The notes below the pieces were generated by a model. It saw only the letters and a list, made by a program, of their open reading frames with translations, was not told where the DNA came from and made no database searches. A stretch of DNA of 64,000 nt from Bacteroidota bacterium. Its GTDB lineage: Bacteria; Bacteroidota; Ignavibacteria; Kapaibacteriales; UBA961. Position 1 is the stretch's first letter, and every line of letters begins with the position of its first letter. A program made the position numbers and the translations under genes. This document shows positions 1 to 10,372 of this stretch, piece after piece. Location of the stretch: assembly GCA_009919265.1 (NCBI GenBank), contig RGCF01000006.1, positions 1 through 64,000 on the forward strand, written 5' to 3'.

Positions 1-359
1 TTGACACTTATAGAATTCAAATTCATAATTCTGAATATCAAGCAGAAGATTTTTGCATCAAATTTGACAATGACTTCTTTTCCAATCTTAGAGATTCAAC
101 CAATGATTTTACTGCTGCCATGCGAGTGTCAGGTGAACCTGTAATGGAAATTCAACACTATTTAAAAGAACCAATACAAACTGAGATTAGTCTGTATTCT
201 ATAAATGGGATGAAATTGGAGACAATTTTTTCCGGTATGGCAAAAGCTGATTTGCAGCAAATTCGCCATCCAATGAGTCATTTACCGCCTGGAGTCTATC
301 TTTGCGAGATGATTGCCGGACAATTTCGTAAAACAATGCCGATCATCCTGAATAGGTAA
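1..359 (+). CDS. C-terminal fragment of a secreted protein with a T9SS type A sorting tail
   Basis: The reading frame is open from the left edge (first full codon at position 3) to the TAA at 357-359, so this is the 3' end of a gene that begins outside the window; the internal ATG at 120 is not the likely start. The last 60 or so residues have the build of a type IX secretion sorting domain: a beta-strand with SLYSINGMKLETI, then an LPPGVYLCEM turn-strand motif and a basic end (RKTMPIILNR). Such tails direct passage through the outer membrane via the SprA translocon, which is encoded by the next gene. Nothing about the catalytic or binding part can be said. That it is a T9SS cargo follows from the family; its function is unknown. 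Confidence 0.75.
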   Translation, partial: DTYRIQIHNSEYQAEDFCIKFDNDFFSNLRDSTNDFTAAMRVSGEPVMEIQHYLKEPIQTEISLYSINGMKLETIFSGMAKADLQQIRHPMSHLPPGVYLCEMIAGQFRKTMPIILNR

Positions 360-421
360 GATCAAGGTTTTTCGAGTTTGGCAAGGTAATTGAATGTCTT
401 TAATACAGATTACTTCAAAAC

Positions 422-452
422 TTGCCAGAAAGCGCATAAGAATGTAATTTTG
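422..452 (+). promoter_or_regulatory. Candidate Bacteroidota-type promoter for sprA
   Basis: TTG at 422-424 lies 20 bp upstream of TAATTTTG at 445-452, matching the Bacteroidota primary sigma consensus (TTG, 19-20 bp, TAnnTTTG). Transcription would start near 459, leaving a leader of about 140 nt before the sprA ATG at 600. A second near-match, TATGTTTC at 574-581, is closer but has no good -33 element. The rest of the 240-bp gap from 360 to 599 shows nothing else that I recognise. Confidence 0.45.
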
Positions 453-599
453 ACCCATATTTGACCATTGTTTCACCGAACGAGTACGCCTCTGACACAT
501 TTGTACTAATTAACAAACGAACGGATGCTCCGGCTATGCAGCAAGGATCCGGAAATTCTTTCGCAGTGTACATTATGTTTCGTACTTGTTTGAGTTAAC

Positions 600-3500
600 A
601 TGCAATTCCACATAGTATCTTTACGATTCTTTCCCCTGATGATGTGCTTGCTTATGGCAAGCATGGGGACTGGTGCATGCGCAGCTGAGTTTGAACATAG
701 CGATTTGCTTTTAGCGTATATGCGTGCATCTATGATGCTTGGGGGACAACTTGAATCAGATGAAGATTCGAATGATGGATCATCTAATACAGATTCACTC
801 TCAACTTCAACACCACTTCCACTTTCGGGGATCTTCGCACCGAAAAGTCCATATAGGAGTTCTTATGGGAAAGACTCTTATCGAAAAACTGAACTTCCTC
901 CGGGATATTCCATTGCATTGCAATTTGATTCAACACTTTCTGAAGTTCGGAAAACAGAAAGCTATGGAGATATAACGACTGCGAGTGGCAATATCATTCC
1001 GATGGATGAGTATCTACTCTTGAGACGCGATAAAGAGCGTGGAAAATTATGGGATTCACTGGTGCGTAATTATGATTTGAAAAAAGCAATGTCTGCATCA
1101 GATTTGGCAAGCGTTCTCAGCCAAGCAACAGGATTATCAATCCCAATTCCTCCCAACCCTTTAATGAACATTTTCGGTAAACCTGAAATTAGCATCAATG
1201 TTGCAGGCGATGTCAATGTCAGAGCAGGTTGGCAATGGGATTCTCAAAAATTAGGTACTTCTTCTCCATTTGGACAAACACAGTCAGGACCATTCTTTAC
1301 TCAAGACATCAACTTGAATGTAACCGGTAGAATTGGTGATAAACTTCGACTGGGTGTTGATTGGAATACCAGACAACAATTTGATTTGAACAATCGATTC
1401 AATATTGGATTCTCAGGTGAAGAAGACGACATTTTTAAAAGAGTTGAAGTTGGTAATGTTCAATTCCCCACTCCATCTACACTCATTAGTGGAAGTCAAG
1501 CACTATTCGGTATTCGTACAGATTTCCAATTTGGTCCACTATATCTCAAAACAATTGCATCGCAAAGAAGAGGTGAATCAAGAAGAGTAAATGTGTCAGG
1601 TGGCGGGACAATGCGCCAACCATTTAGAATGAATGCCTATGATTATGACAAAAAGAATTTCTTTTTGGATACAGCATATTTTTCTATTTGGGATACATAT
1701 TACAAAGCTCAAATTCCCCTACTTCCAAATACACCTCAATCAAGAAGAAATCGTATAAAATTATTGGAAGTGTATGAATCCACAGTAGATGTGCAATTGG
1801 CAGCTCAAGCAGCCGAAGCCGTAGTAATCGATACGTTGTCTGCAATCAACAGAGTTGGATCTGTTCCACAGATCTATGATAAATTCTCATATGTATCCAT
1901 ACCACCCGTTGCAGGTTTCACAGAGCGTGGAAAATTTCTCAAATTAGATCAAAGAGCATATCAATTTGATGAGAACCTTGGCCGACTCACCATTTCTTCA
2001 TTGAAATCAGATCGCACATATGCCGTTGCATATCGAATTGAGGGTGAAACTAGTGAAGCAAGCGATGACTTAGATTTTGGTACAATATCTAATACAGTGC
2101 AAACTGGCGATACATTGATTTTAAAACTCATCTATCGACCAAACATGCAGCCAGGATTCCCTATGCTTTGGAAAAGGCAAATGCGGAATATCTTTAATAT
2201 CGGACAAAGCAATGTAAACTTGGCTGATCTGAAGTTGAATGTGTGGTATCTGCGCGCAAACAATGATTCATCGGATGTCTTAGAAGGTTCAAGTGATAAA
2301 GTTGTCACCATCCTTGGTGTGGATCGCGTGAATAACTCCGATGGTACAGCAAGACCTGATGGATTATTCGATTTAGGAAGTCCACAGCAGCAGAATCAAC
2401 AAAATCAAATGCAACAAGGTGGAAGTACAACTCTTGGTGGCGGTGGCACAACCCCACAATCACAATTACCTGCGCAATATCAACAACAGGGATCACCATT
2501 TTTCAATCCCGTGAGAGGAGAAATTATTTTCCCCGAACGAGAACCATTTGACTCAGGATTGGTGAAATATTTTGGAAAAGTTGGTAGTCCTCAAGCTGCG
2601 AATCGGTATAGATATTCACAAGTGTATACCGAAATAGTTGAGATTGCTCGTCGCGCAACCGATCGAGATCGATTCATCATCACTGGCGAAGCAACCGGAA
2701 TGATGAATACAGGTGGTGGCAAAATTTCACTCGGTGCATTTAATCTCTCACCTGGTAGTGTAAAAGTAAATCTTGATGGAGCGCCACTAAAAGAAAATGT
2801 TGATTATTATGTCGAGTATTTTACAGGACAAGTTACACTAACAAATCCTCGGGCTTCATTACCCAATGCAAATCTGAGCATCGAATATGAACAAAATGAT
2901 TTGTTTAATCTTGCCACAAGAACACTCGTAGGTTTAAGAGCCGATCTCCAAGCATTCAAGAGAAGAAATGGTTCTGCAAATGTTGGTATGACATTCATGA
3001 TGTTTGATCAAGCGATGTTATTCGACCGCGTCCGAGTCAATGAAGAACCAGTATCCAATACAATGATTGGATTTGATGGAAACCTCAATCTGAATCTCCC
3101 ATTCTTGACAAGCGTATTAGATGCGATGCCCTTCTATGATACGAAAGCACCATCATCGCTGACTTTACGCGGAGAAATAGCTGCAATGTTACCAACACCC
3201 AATAAGCGTGTATCCGACATTCCCTCTGATAATGGTGCAGCTGTTGCATATGTAGATGATTTTGAAGGTGCTCAACGAAGTATCTCACTAGGTTTAACAC
3301 CACAACAATGGGCACATTGTGCTGTACCTGAAGATCCAAGACTTTGGGATGATCCATTGTCAAAACAAGGAAATTTCTATCGCGGTAAAACATTTTGGTA
3401 TCAGAAATTTATCGGTGATACACCATTATTAGATGTATATCCGAATAGAGATACCCGAGGAAGATTGAATACGCTTAATGATTTGAAAATTCGTTTTGAA

Positions 3501-6500
3501 AGTACAGAACGTGGTATTTATAATCGAAATGCTCAATTTGTTGATAAGTTAAATCCAACATATGATCCTGCAGTGCATGCACCAATAGTGGACAATTTAC
3601 AACCACGAGTTTGGGGTGGAATTCAACGATTGTTTTCAACATTCAATACAAACTTTGAAACTGAAAACATTGATTTCTTAGACTTGGTTGTTCAATTTGG
3701 ACCGGATACAAAACCAGACTCTACAGAAATGTGGGTGGATATTGGACAAATCAGTGAAGATATCATTCCAAATAATAGATTAAATACTGAAGATGGAATT
3801 ACAAAAGAAAGTCCTATTCCAAACAATATCATTGATATCGGCGAAGATGTTGGTATTGATGCATTGAACGATGAACAAGAAAAAAGTTCTGCCATTGCAG
3901 GCGAAGCATATCCTTTTCCACTCAATCAGGAAAAAGATCCTGCGAGGGATAATTATTTCTTTGATTTCAATGCTGCAAGAGAAGTTCAAAAGAGCGAGAG
4001 CTTTAGATTCTATAATAATTATGAGAATAATGCTCAACAATCTGAATCTGGACAATTCCCCGACAGAGAGATTTTTAATAATAATAATGGCCAGACAATC
4101 ATGCTGGACAATAGTTATTTCTCTTATAAGATCAATATCGATCCTGATCCAAGAAGGAATCCACAAATTATTGGTACTGGCGCGGCAAAAGCAAATAAGT
4201 TTGATCAATGGTATTTTTATCGCATACCACTACGCAGACCAACAAAAATTGTTGGCAATCCAACATATTCAAATCTTCAGTATATCAGAGTCTGGTTTAA
4301 AGGTCAACCAATCACTGTAAATATCGCTGAATGGAAATTTACCGGTGGACAATGGATTCGCAATAGTGGATTGCAACCAAATGTCACTCCTGAAGACAGC
4401 ATACTTAGTGTGCAATTTGTGAATGTGGAAGAAAATAGTCGACTACCCGATTTGTATACATTACCCCCAGGAGTTCAAAGACCGAGACAAATCAATAATC
4501 CGGATCCTTTGCAAGATGTTCGCTTGAATGAACAATCATTGTCCATAAGCGTGAAGAATCTCCCATCTGGACAAGAGCGCATGGCAGTACGATTGATGCG
4601 CAATCTTGATGTGTTCTATTATAAAAAGATGAAATTTTTCTTACATGGCGATGGATCGATGCCGGCACTTATTCCTTATGGTGCGGCATCCAAAGCTCAA
4701 GCATATATTCGTTTTGGACTTGATTCTGCAAACTATTATGAAGTGCGTCGTCCAATTATACAAGGTTGGCGAGATATAGAAATTGAAGTTGCAAAATTGA
4801 CAGCACTCAAAGAAAAGCGTTCTCAACAGGCAGCCTCATTACGCATACCAGAAGACTTATCAATGCGCTTCATTGATACTGCTCAGCACTTTGATCCGGG
4901 ATTTTCCATTCCGATTGAATCGCAATATGTCATCAAAGGGAATCCTATACTCACCAGAATTCAATTCATTGGTTTTGGAATTGCAAATCCTACATCGGGT
5001 TCCTTCCCTGAAGATTTGTCAACAACCATGTGGGTAAATGAATTACGATTGATAGAACCTGAAAGCTCTGTTGACTGGGCAGGAATTGGATCTGCAGAAT
5101 TAAAACTTGCAGATTTGGGTTCAGTCAATGCAACATATAATCAAACAAATCCAAATTTCCACAGATTGGAAGAACGCTTCGGTAATCGCAATCAAGCATT
5201 GAATTGGAATGTGCAAATGCAAGGCACACTAGAGAAACTTCTGCCAAAAGAACTCAATGAAGTGCGTATTCCAATTTCCTATACGCATGGAGAAGTTGCA
5301 GAAACACCAATCTATGCCGCTCAAACTGATGTTGGTATTGAGCAAGCTGCTCAAGCTGCATATAATGCCGAATTGACAAGAACAAAAGGGAATGTCAATG
5401 AAGCAATTCGAGTCAGTGATTCAGTACGCAAACGCTCACAAACATTGCGCGTCCAAGATAGCTGGGCTATTACAGGATTTAGATTCGGTATTCCCATCAA
5501 TCATTGGCTCATCAAAGAAACGATCAATAAAATAAATGTGAGTTATGATTATTCACAGACATTCGAACGTTCCCCCGTTGCAGAAGAACGATTCAGATGG
5601 AATTGGCGCTTGAAAACTGATTATAATGTTCAGTTACCTTCAACAATATCTGTAAAACCACTTTCTTGGGTTGGTGATATTCCAATTCTTGGCGCATATA
5701 AAGACTGGAAGATTTTTTTCCTTCCATCATCATTCTCTACATCAGTACAATTCCAAAGATCAAGAGCTACGGAAAAGTCTCGTTTCTTGGCTTTCCCGAG
5801 TCCTGTCATCAGAGACTTCGCAGCAACACGTCAAGCACAATTTTCTTGGCGTTTTTCCGAGAATGGCTTGCTTAGTCCAATTTTGGATTATGCATTTACC
5901 ACCGGTTCAACACTTATGTCATTTGAATTAGATGAAAATGGCAGACAGAGAGAAGGAAGCGAATTATTGCGAAGAGTTATTGGTAATGGTCCAACATTTG
6001 TGAATTTCGGTGTCAATACAAATCACAATCAAGTTGTGACGCTAAATTTCAGACCTCGTTTCCCTGATATTGGTGGACTTCATAATTATTTTGACAATAC
6101 CGGTTCATACTCCACAACATATACATGGCGTAATCCGCTGCAACAGGATACTACCGTAAAGGATGCTGTAAAACAAGCTTCATTCCAAAATACTATTCGA
6201 CTTACATCCAATTTGCGATTGAAAGCAATGACAGATAAATGGTGGGGTATCACAGCTGCAAAAGGATCTGATTCTTCGACAACCATCTTTGGAGTGATTG
6301 GGAGAGTATTCAAGACTATATTCTTCGATTATGAAACTCTGACCATGAATTTCAAACAAGAAAATTCTGCTATCAATCAAGGTGTTCTTGGTGAAACCGG
6401 AATGACAAATTTCTGGAGAAGCGCTACAGGCTTAGATGAAAACAATGATCTCGGTCCAAGTGCAGCATATCAATTGGGATTAGTTCCACAACCACATGGT

Positions 6501-7643
6501 GGATTCCGATTGATACCAACAAGTGGATTCCCATTTTATCGAATTGAAACATTCAATGGGAAAAGACCAAAGAATGCAATTCTACCGGATAATTTTTTCC
6601 AAAAGTCTGAATTGGAATTTAGAACAAATCGTCCACTTTGGCCTGGAGCAACATTGGATCTGAATTGGAAATCAGGTTTTGGGTTCAATAGAAATCAATT
6701 GGATTCTACAGACAGTGATGGCAATTCACGATTTACAAATGTTGTGGTGACTTCCAATTATAATCGAAGCTATCTCTCATTACCTAAATTCTTGATGTTT
6801 GCGCCACTGAATAATTCGATTGAAAGAGTCATTGATCTATTCAATGTTCGCAAACAAGCTATTGTAGCGCAAATTCCAAATGATACACTGCGTCAGAATC
6901 AAGCACTTCGGGATGCGGTATCAGAATCATTCGAAAAGGGATTGGAGACTCGCATTTTCTCTTTCCTTCCGGATGCTATGCAAAAGATACTACCTGCAAT
7001 CAATTGGACATTTAGATGGGATGGTGTAGAAAAGCTTCCAATCTTTGCCGGACTTGCAAAACGCGTGACATTAGAACATGCATATAAGTCTTCATATCAG
7101 GAAAGCACTACAAGAACAGATAATGGTATTGTACCCGGATCTCAACAAATTCAATCCGGATTTGAACCATTGCTTGGCATGCAATTGACATTTGATGAAG
7201 CAAAAATGAAAGGGTTGCTTACAAGCTCAGTGAGATTCAACACAAAATCAAATTATATCTTACAACCAACATCATCCATTATTCAAAGTGAATCAGTCAC
7301 TGATCTCACATTGCAGGCAAATTATAATCGAAGAGGCTTCAAAACTTCTCTTTTGGGATTGACCTTCGATAATGAACTCGAATTTGCGATGCTAACCACT
7401 CTCAAACGCACACTCAGAAATACATATGATTTGCTCAAATTATCAAATCAGGATGGACAACGTTTGGATGGTAGCACGCAAATCATTTTAGAACCATCAG
7501 CAAGATATGGCATTTCACAAAGGGTTACTGCACGATTATTCATGAGATATGAAACAACCATCAATGAAGGAGCTGCAGCCCCAGGCTATAGTCGCTATCA
7601 ATTTGGTTTGGATATAAGAGTTTCTGTATCAGGTGGTAGGTAA
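600..7643 (+). CDS. sprA: SprA, T9SS outer-membrane translocon (cell surface protein SprA/Sov)
   Basis: 2347 residues, the usual size for SprA/Sov, the giant beta-barrel that forms the protein-conducting channel of the type IX secretion system in the outer membrane. The ATG at 600 opens a clear signal peptide (basic-hydrophobic start, cleavage near TGACAA). Typical SprA features are seen throughout: alternating aromatic/polar barrel strands, many Asn/Arg/Tyr residues, and a VDDFEGAQRSISLG segment around residues 882-895 that is strongly conserved in the family. An unusual Gln/Asn/Gly-rich stretch at about residues 594-636 (nt 2379-2508) looks like a flexible insert or surface loop. The stop is followed almost directly by a glycosyltransferase gene. 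T9SS partners (PorV, GldK-N) are not in the window; sorting-tailed cargoes are. Confidence 0.93.
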   Translation: MQFHIVSLRFFPLMMCLLMASMGTGACAAEFEHSDLLLAYMRASMMLGGQLESDEDSNDGSSNTDSLSTSTPLPLSGIFAPKSPYRSSYGKDSYRKTELPPGYSIALQFDSTLSEVRKTESYGDITTASGNIIPMDEYLLLRRDKERGKLWDSLVRNYDLKKAMSASDLASVLSQATGLSIPIPPNPLMNIFGKPEISINVAGDVNVRAGWQWDSQKLGTSSPFGQTQSGPFFTQDINLNVTGRIGDKLRLGVDWNTRQQFDLNNRFNIGFSGEEDDIFKRVEVGNVQFPTPSTLISGSQALFGIRTDFQFGPLYLKTIASQRRGESRRVNVSGGGTMRQPFRMNAYDYDKKNFFLDTAYFSIWDTYYKAQIPLLPNTPQSRRNRIKLLEVYESTVDVQLAAQAAEAVVIDTLSAINRVGSVPQIYDKFSYVSIPPVAGFTERGKFLKLDQRAYQFDENLGRLTISSLKSDRTYAVAYRIEGETSEASDDLDFGTISNTVQTGDTLILKLIYRPNMQPGFPMLWKRQMRNIFNIGQSNVNLADLKLNVWYLRANNDSSDVLEGSSDKVVTILGVDRVNNSDGTARPDGLFDLGSPQQQNQQNQMQQGGSTTLGGGGTTPQSQLPAQYQQQGSPFFNPVRGEIIFPEREPFDSGLVKYFGKVGSPQAANRYRYSQVYTEIVEIARRATDRDRFIITGEATGMMNTGGGKISLGAFNLSPGSVKVNLDGAPLKENVDYYVEYFTGQVTLTNPRASLPNANLSIEYEQNDLFNLATRTLVGLRADLQAFKRRNGSANVGMTFMMFDQAMLFDRVRVNEEPVSNTMIGFDGNLNLNLPFLTSVLDAMPFYDTKAPSSLTLRGEIAAMLPTPNKRVSDIPSDNGAAVAYVDDFEGAQRSISLGLTPQQWAHCAVPEDPRLWDDPLSKQGNFYRGKTFWYQKFIGDTPLLDVYPNRDTRGRLNTLNDLKIRFESTERGIYNRNAQFVDKLNPTYDPAVHAPIVDNLQPRVWGGIQRLFSTFNTNFETENIDFLDLVVQFGPDTKPDSTEMWVDIGQISEDIIPNNRLNTEDGITKESPIPNNIIDIGEDVGIDALNDEQEKSSAIAGEAYPFPLNQEKDPARDNYFFDFNAAREVQKSESFRFYNNYENNAQQSESGQFPDREIFNNNNGQTIMLDNSYFSYKINIDPDPRRNPQIIGTGAAKANKFDQWYFYRIPLRRPTKIVGNPTYSNLQYIRVWFKGQPITVNIAEWKFTGGQWIRNSGLQPNVTPEDSILSVQFVNVEENSRLPDLYTLPPGVQRPRQINNPDPLQDVRLNEQSLSISVKNLPSGQERMAVRLMRNLDVFYYKKMKFFLHGDGSMPALIPYGAASKAQAYIRFGLDSANYYEVRRPIIQGWRDIEIEVAKLTALKEKRSQQAASLRIPEDLSMRFIDTAQHFDPGFSIPIESQYVIKGNPILTRIQFIGFGIANPTSGSFPEDLSTTMWVNELRLIEPESSVDWAGIGSAELKLADLGSVNATYNQTNPNFHRLEERFGNRNQALNWNVQMQGTLEKLLPKELNEVRIPISYTHGEVAETPIYAAQTDVGIEQAAQAAYNAELTRTKGNVNEAIRVSDSVRKRSQTLRVQDSWAITGFRFGIPINHWLIKETINKINVSYDYSQTFERSPVAEERFRWNWRLKTDYNVQLPSTISVKPLSWVGDIPILGAYKDWKIFFLPSSFSTSVQFQRSRATEKSRFLAFPSPVIRDFAATRQAQFSWRFSENGLLSPILDYAFTTGSTLMSFELDENGRQREGSELLRRVIGNGPTFVNFGVNTNHNQVVTLNFRPRFPDIGGLHNYFDNTGSYSTTYTWRNPLQQDTTVKDAVKQASFQNTIRLTSNLRLKAMTDKWWGITAAKGSDSSTTIFGVIGRVFKTIFFDYETLTMNFKQENSAINQGVLGETGMTNFWRSATGLDENNDLGPSAAYQLGLVPQPHGGFRLIPTSGFPFYRIETFNGKRPKNAILPDNFFQKSELEFRTNRPLWPGATLDLNWKSGFGFNRNQLDSTDSDGNSRFTNVVVTSNYNRSYLSLPKFLMFAPLNNSIERVIDLFNVRKQAIVAQIPNDTLRQNQALRDAVSESFEKGLETRIFSFLPDAMQKILPAINWTFRWDGVEKLPIFAGLAKRVTLEHAYKSSYQESTTRTDNGIVPGSQQIQSGFEPLLGMQLTFDEAKMKGLLTSSVRFNTKSNYILQPTSSIIQSESVTDLTLQANYNRRGFKTSLLGLTFDNELEFAMLTTLKRTLRNTYDLLKLSNQDGQRLDGSTQIILEPSARYGISQRVTARLFMRYETTINEGAAAPGYSRYQFGLDIRVSVSGGR

Positions 7644-7650
7644 TATCAAA

Positions 7651-8793
7651 ATGAGTATATCATTCCTAAAACCATTGGAAAGATTCATTAGACGCTTATT
7701 GATTCAGCCGAATCGTAAATTCACAGGTCAATTGATTGAATCCACAGAGCAATCAATACCACTATCCCCAAATCCACGCATCCTCATCATTCGTCCGGAC
7801 AAATTGGGGGATATGCTCATCACTTTACCAACAATCAAAGCTATACGCGATGCATATCCTCTTGCTACGATTGATATACTCGCTGGCAAAGTGAATCTTC
7901 CATTGCGAGATCAGTTATTGCTTTATGCAGACAATGTTCTGCTTTATGATAAGACCCTAAAAAGTGTTATTCAATTATTTTATAAGCTTCCGAAGTATTA
8001 TTATGACATAGCAATTGATCCACTCGATAATCCTTCAACGACAAGTGGATATTTAATAAAACTTAGCAGGGCAAAGCATAGTGTAGGAATTTATAAATCC
8101 AATGCACATGTATATACACATTGCGTTATAGCAAAAGACAGAACAACTATACATATTGTTGAAAGAGCAGCTCAAGTTCTCCTTGCTTTAGGAATAAACC
8201 CCGAAACAATGTCTCTATCAATTCCCTATCACATTGATGATCATATTCGTAAATCATCTCGCAAAGCATTTATAGATGCAGGTATCGATTTAAATAAATC
8301 GCTCTTCATGATTAATATCGCCGGAGCTCTTCAAGATAGAATTCTAGAGGCAAGCTCAGCAATCCCATGGATTCTATCAATAAAGGACAAACTCCGCCAC
8401 CATGAAGTACAACTAATGATTTGTGGAGAAAAGAAGCATGAAAAGGAACTGCGATTAATTGCAGAATCAACCGGGATTTTTCTTGCACCATTTGTGAATT
8501 CATATCAACAATTTGCTGGATTATTGGCGGGATCATCCATGCTTATCTCCCCTGATACTTCTGTACTCCATTTGATTTCAGCATTCAATATTCCATGTCT
8601 TGCATTATTTGTGCAAGATAATTCTGGTACAAAACTCTGGACCCCATATCAATCTCCAAATGAGTATATCCTTACAAAAGGCCCTACAGTAAATGCAATA
8701 CAAGCTGATGAAATCATAAGTGCATTCAACACATTATTCAGCATCACCACACTTCATTCAGTAGAGTATCAACTCGAAAAGAATGGTCAATAG
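7651..8793 (+). CDS. Glycosyltransferase family 9 (ADP-heptose:LPS heptosyltransferase-like)
   Basis: 380 residues from the ATG at 7651; a GTG at 7633 in the same frame would overlap sprA by 11 bp and is less attractive. After a roughly 40-residue basic N-terminal extension comes the family 9 signature ILIIRPDKLGDMLITLPT (residues 44-61, with the Asp of the GD pair at about 54). The C-terminal half carries the second Rossmann domain with LISPDTSVLHLISAF, the nucleotide-sugar binding segment. Family members add heptose or related sugars to the lipopolysaccharide core at the inner membrane. No other core-oligosaccharide genes are adjacent, so the donor and acceptor are not known. It follows sprA by 7 bp and is probably co-transcribed. 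It is convergent with the biotin carboxylase gene, the two 3' ends overlapping by 7 bp. Confidence 0.82.
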   Translation: MSISFLKPLERFIRRLLIQPNRKFTGQLIESTEQSIPLSPNPRILIIRPDKLGDMLITLPTIKAIRDAYPLATIDILAGKVNLPLRDQLLLYADNVLLYDKTLKSVIQLFYKLPKYYYDIAIDPLDNPSTTSGYLIKLSRAKHSVGIYKSNAHVYTHCVIAKDRTTIHIVERAAQVLLALGINPETMSLSIPYHIDDHIRKSSRKAFIDAGIDLNKSLFMINIAGALQDRILEASSAIPWILSIKDKLRHHEVQLMICGEKKHEKELRLIAESTGIFLAPFVNSYQQFAGLLAGSSMLISPDTSVLHLISAFNIPCLALFVQDNSGTKLWTPYQSPNEYILTKGPTVNAIQADEIISAFNTLFSITTLHSVEYQLEKNGQ

Positions 8794-10217
8794 ATAGGCT
8801 TTCTTCTTCCTTGTTCATGATGCATCGCGAATACACCTGAAGCGAGCAGAAATGAGTGTAATTCCTCAGGAATCTCACCCTTCCAATACGTTGCCACAAA
8901 AGCTGTGGAATAATCACCTGATCTAAATGGTTCTGAATCTAACGTAAACTGACAAAATGGGATTGTCGTGCGGAGTCCGGCAATATGATAGGATCTCAAT
9001 GAGTGCAAGGTTTTTTCAATTGCTTCATTTCTATCTTTCCCATGACAAATCAACTTTGCAATCATTGAATCATAGTTTACAGAAACTTCAAATCCGGCAA
9101 AGAGCGCTGTATCATTTCTGATTCCGTCACCTTCCGGCAAGCCAATATAATGGGCAATCCCAGTTTCAGGAAGAAATTCATTATAAACATCTTCTGCACA
9201 TATTCTGCATTCAATTGCATGTCCTTTCGGAGTGAGATCTTGTTGCTTGATCTGTAAACGCTCACCATGAGCTATGAGAATTTGCTGTTCAACCAAATCA
9301 ATTCCCGTTACCATTTCTGTCACAGGATGTTCTACTTGTAATCGTGTATTGACTTCCATGAAATAGAAATTCCCTGAAGCATCAAGAAGGAATTCCAATG
9401 TACCAGCATTTGTGTATTCAGATTTGGCAACCAATCTAGCAGCTGCCTCCCCCATTGCTGTTCTGATCGCTGGTGTGACAGCTGTTGATGGAGATTCTTC
9501 CACAACTTTTTGATGACGCCTTTGAATCGAACATTCTCGTTCTGGGAAATATAGAATTGTTCCAAATTGATCAGCCAGAATTTGGATTTCTATATGTCTT
9601 GGAGATACGATAAACTTTTCTATGAATACACGATCATCACCAAAAGACGCAAGCGCCTCACCTTGGGCAGCTTTTAATCCTTCAAGAAGTCCTGATGCAT
9701 CATCAATCAAACGCATCCCTTTTCCACCACCTCCTGCAGCTGCTTTTAACAATACAGGATAACCAATTTTTTCAGCAATACGTGCTATTTCTTTAGGATC
9801 TGAAATTGCTCCGTCAGAGCCTGGAGATATTGGAACATTCGCTGAAATTGCTAAAGCTCTCGCTTCGGTTTTGTCACCCAAAGCATGAATTGCTTTTGGC
9901 GAAGGTCCAATAAAAACCAATCCTGCATCTAATACTGCCTGAGCGAATTGCGCATTTTCTGATAAGAAACCATACCCTGGATGAATTGCTTGTGCACCTG
10001 TTTGCAGTGCTGCATTGATAATCTTTTCAATGACCAAATAACTTTCTCTGGGGGTGGCACCTCCAATATTGACAGCTTCATCGGCTTTTTGGACATGTAA
10101 TGCATTTGCATCAGGCAATGAATAGACTGCCACTGTCGAAATACCCATTTTCTTACAAGTGTCAATGACACGCAATGCGATTTCACCACGATTTGCTATC
10201 AGAATTTTGGAGAACAT
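8787..10217 (-). CDS. accC: Biotin carboxylase subunit (acetyl-/acyl-CoA carboxylase)
   Basis: 476 residues from the ATG at 10217 (MFSKILIANRGEIALRV); an upstream in-frame TTG at 10241 is not needed. This is the ATP-dependent enzyme that carboxylates the biotin of a carrier protein with bicarbonate. Domains in order: biotin carboxylase N-domain (about 1-110), ATP-grasp (about 115-325) with the glycine-rich loop AGGGGKGM at 161-168 and the catalytic segment EVNTRLQVEHPVTE at 288-301, and a C-domain (about 335-440). It is slightly longer than the usual 450-residue AccC and has no biotinyl domain. No accB or carboxyltransferase gene lies nearby, so an acyl-CoA (for example propionyl-CoA) carboxylase role is equally possible. 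The 155-bp gap to the divergent pyrophosphorylase gene shows no clear promoter match. Confidence 0.88.
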   Translation of the reverse strand: MFSKILIANRGEIALRVIDTCKKMGISTVAVYSLPDANALHVQKADEAVNIGGATPRESYLVIEKIINAALQTGAQAIHPGYGFLSENAQFAQAVLDAGLVFIGPSPKAIHALGDKTEARALAISANVPISPGSDGAISDPKEIARIAEKIGYPVLLKAAAGGGGKGMRLIDDASGLLEGLKAAQGEALASFGDDRVFIEKFIVSPRHIEIQILADQFGTILYFPERECSIQRRHQKVVEESPSTAVTPAIRTAMGEAAARLVAKSEYTNAGTLEFLLDASGNFYFMEVNTRLQVEHPVTEMVTGIDLVEQQILIAHGERLQIKQQDLTPKGHAIECRICAEDVYNEFLPETGIAHYIGLPEGDGIRNDTALFAGFEVSVNYDSMIAKLICHGKDRNEAIEKTLHSLRSYHIAGLRTTIPFCQFTLDSEPFRSGDYSTAFVATYWKGEIPEELHSFLLASGVFAMHHEQGRRKPIY

Positions 10218-10372
10218 GTTATGTACACAATGTTTGGACAAATAGTATACTGCAAATTACGAAACTAGTCTCGGAATTACATCTCGCTTGAACCAAATCA
10301 TTGTAGGCACAAGAAATTATCTCTAATTTGCCATGGAAAAGAATGAAAAACTCTATGATATCTAAGATAATT

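Noticed and set aside
3780-4320. Open frames of 142 (minus) and 149 (plus) residues over sprA
   Set aside because: They lie fully inside the long sprA frame, have odd Ile/Ser-rich composition without domains or ribosome sites, and are explained by AT-rich codons of sprA.
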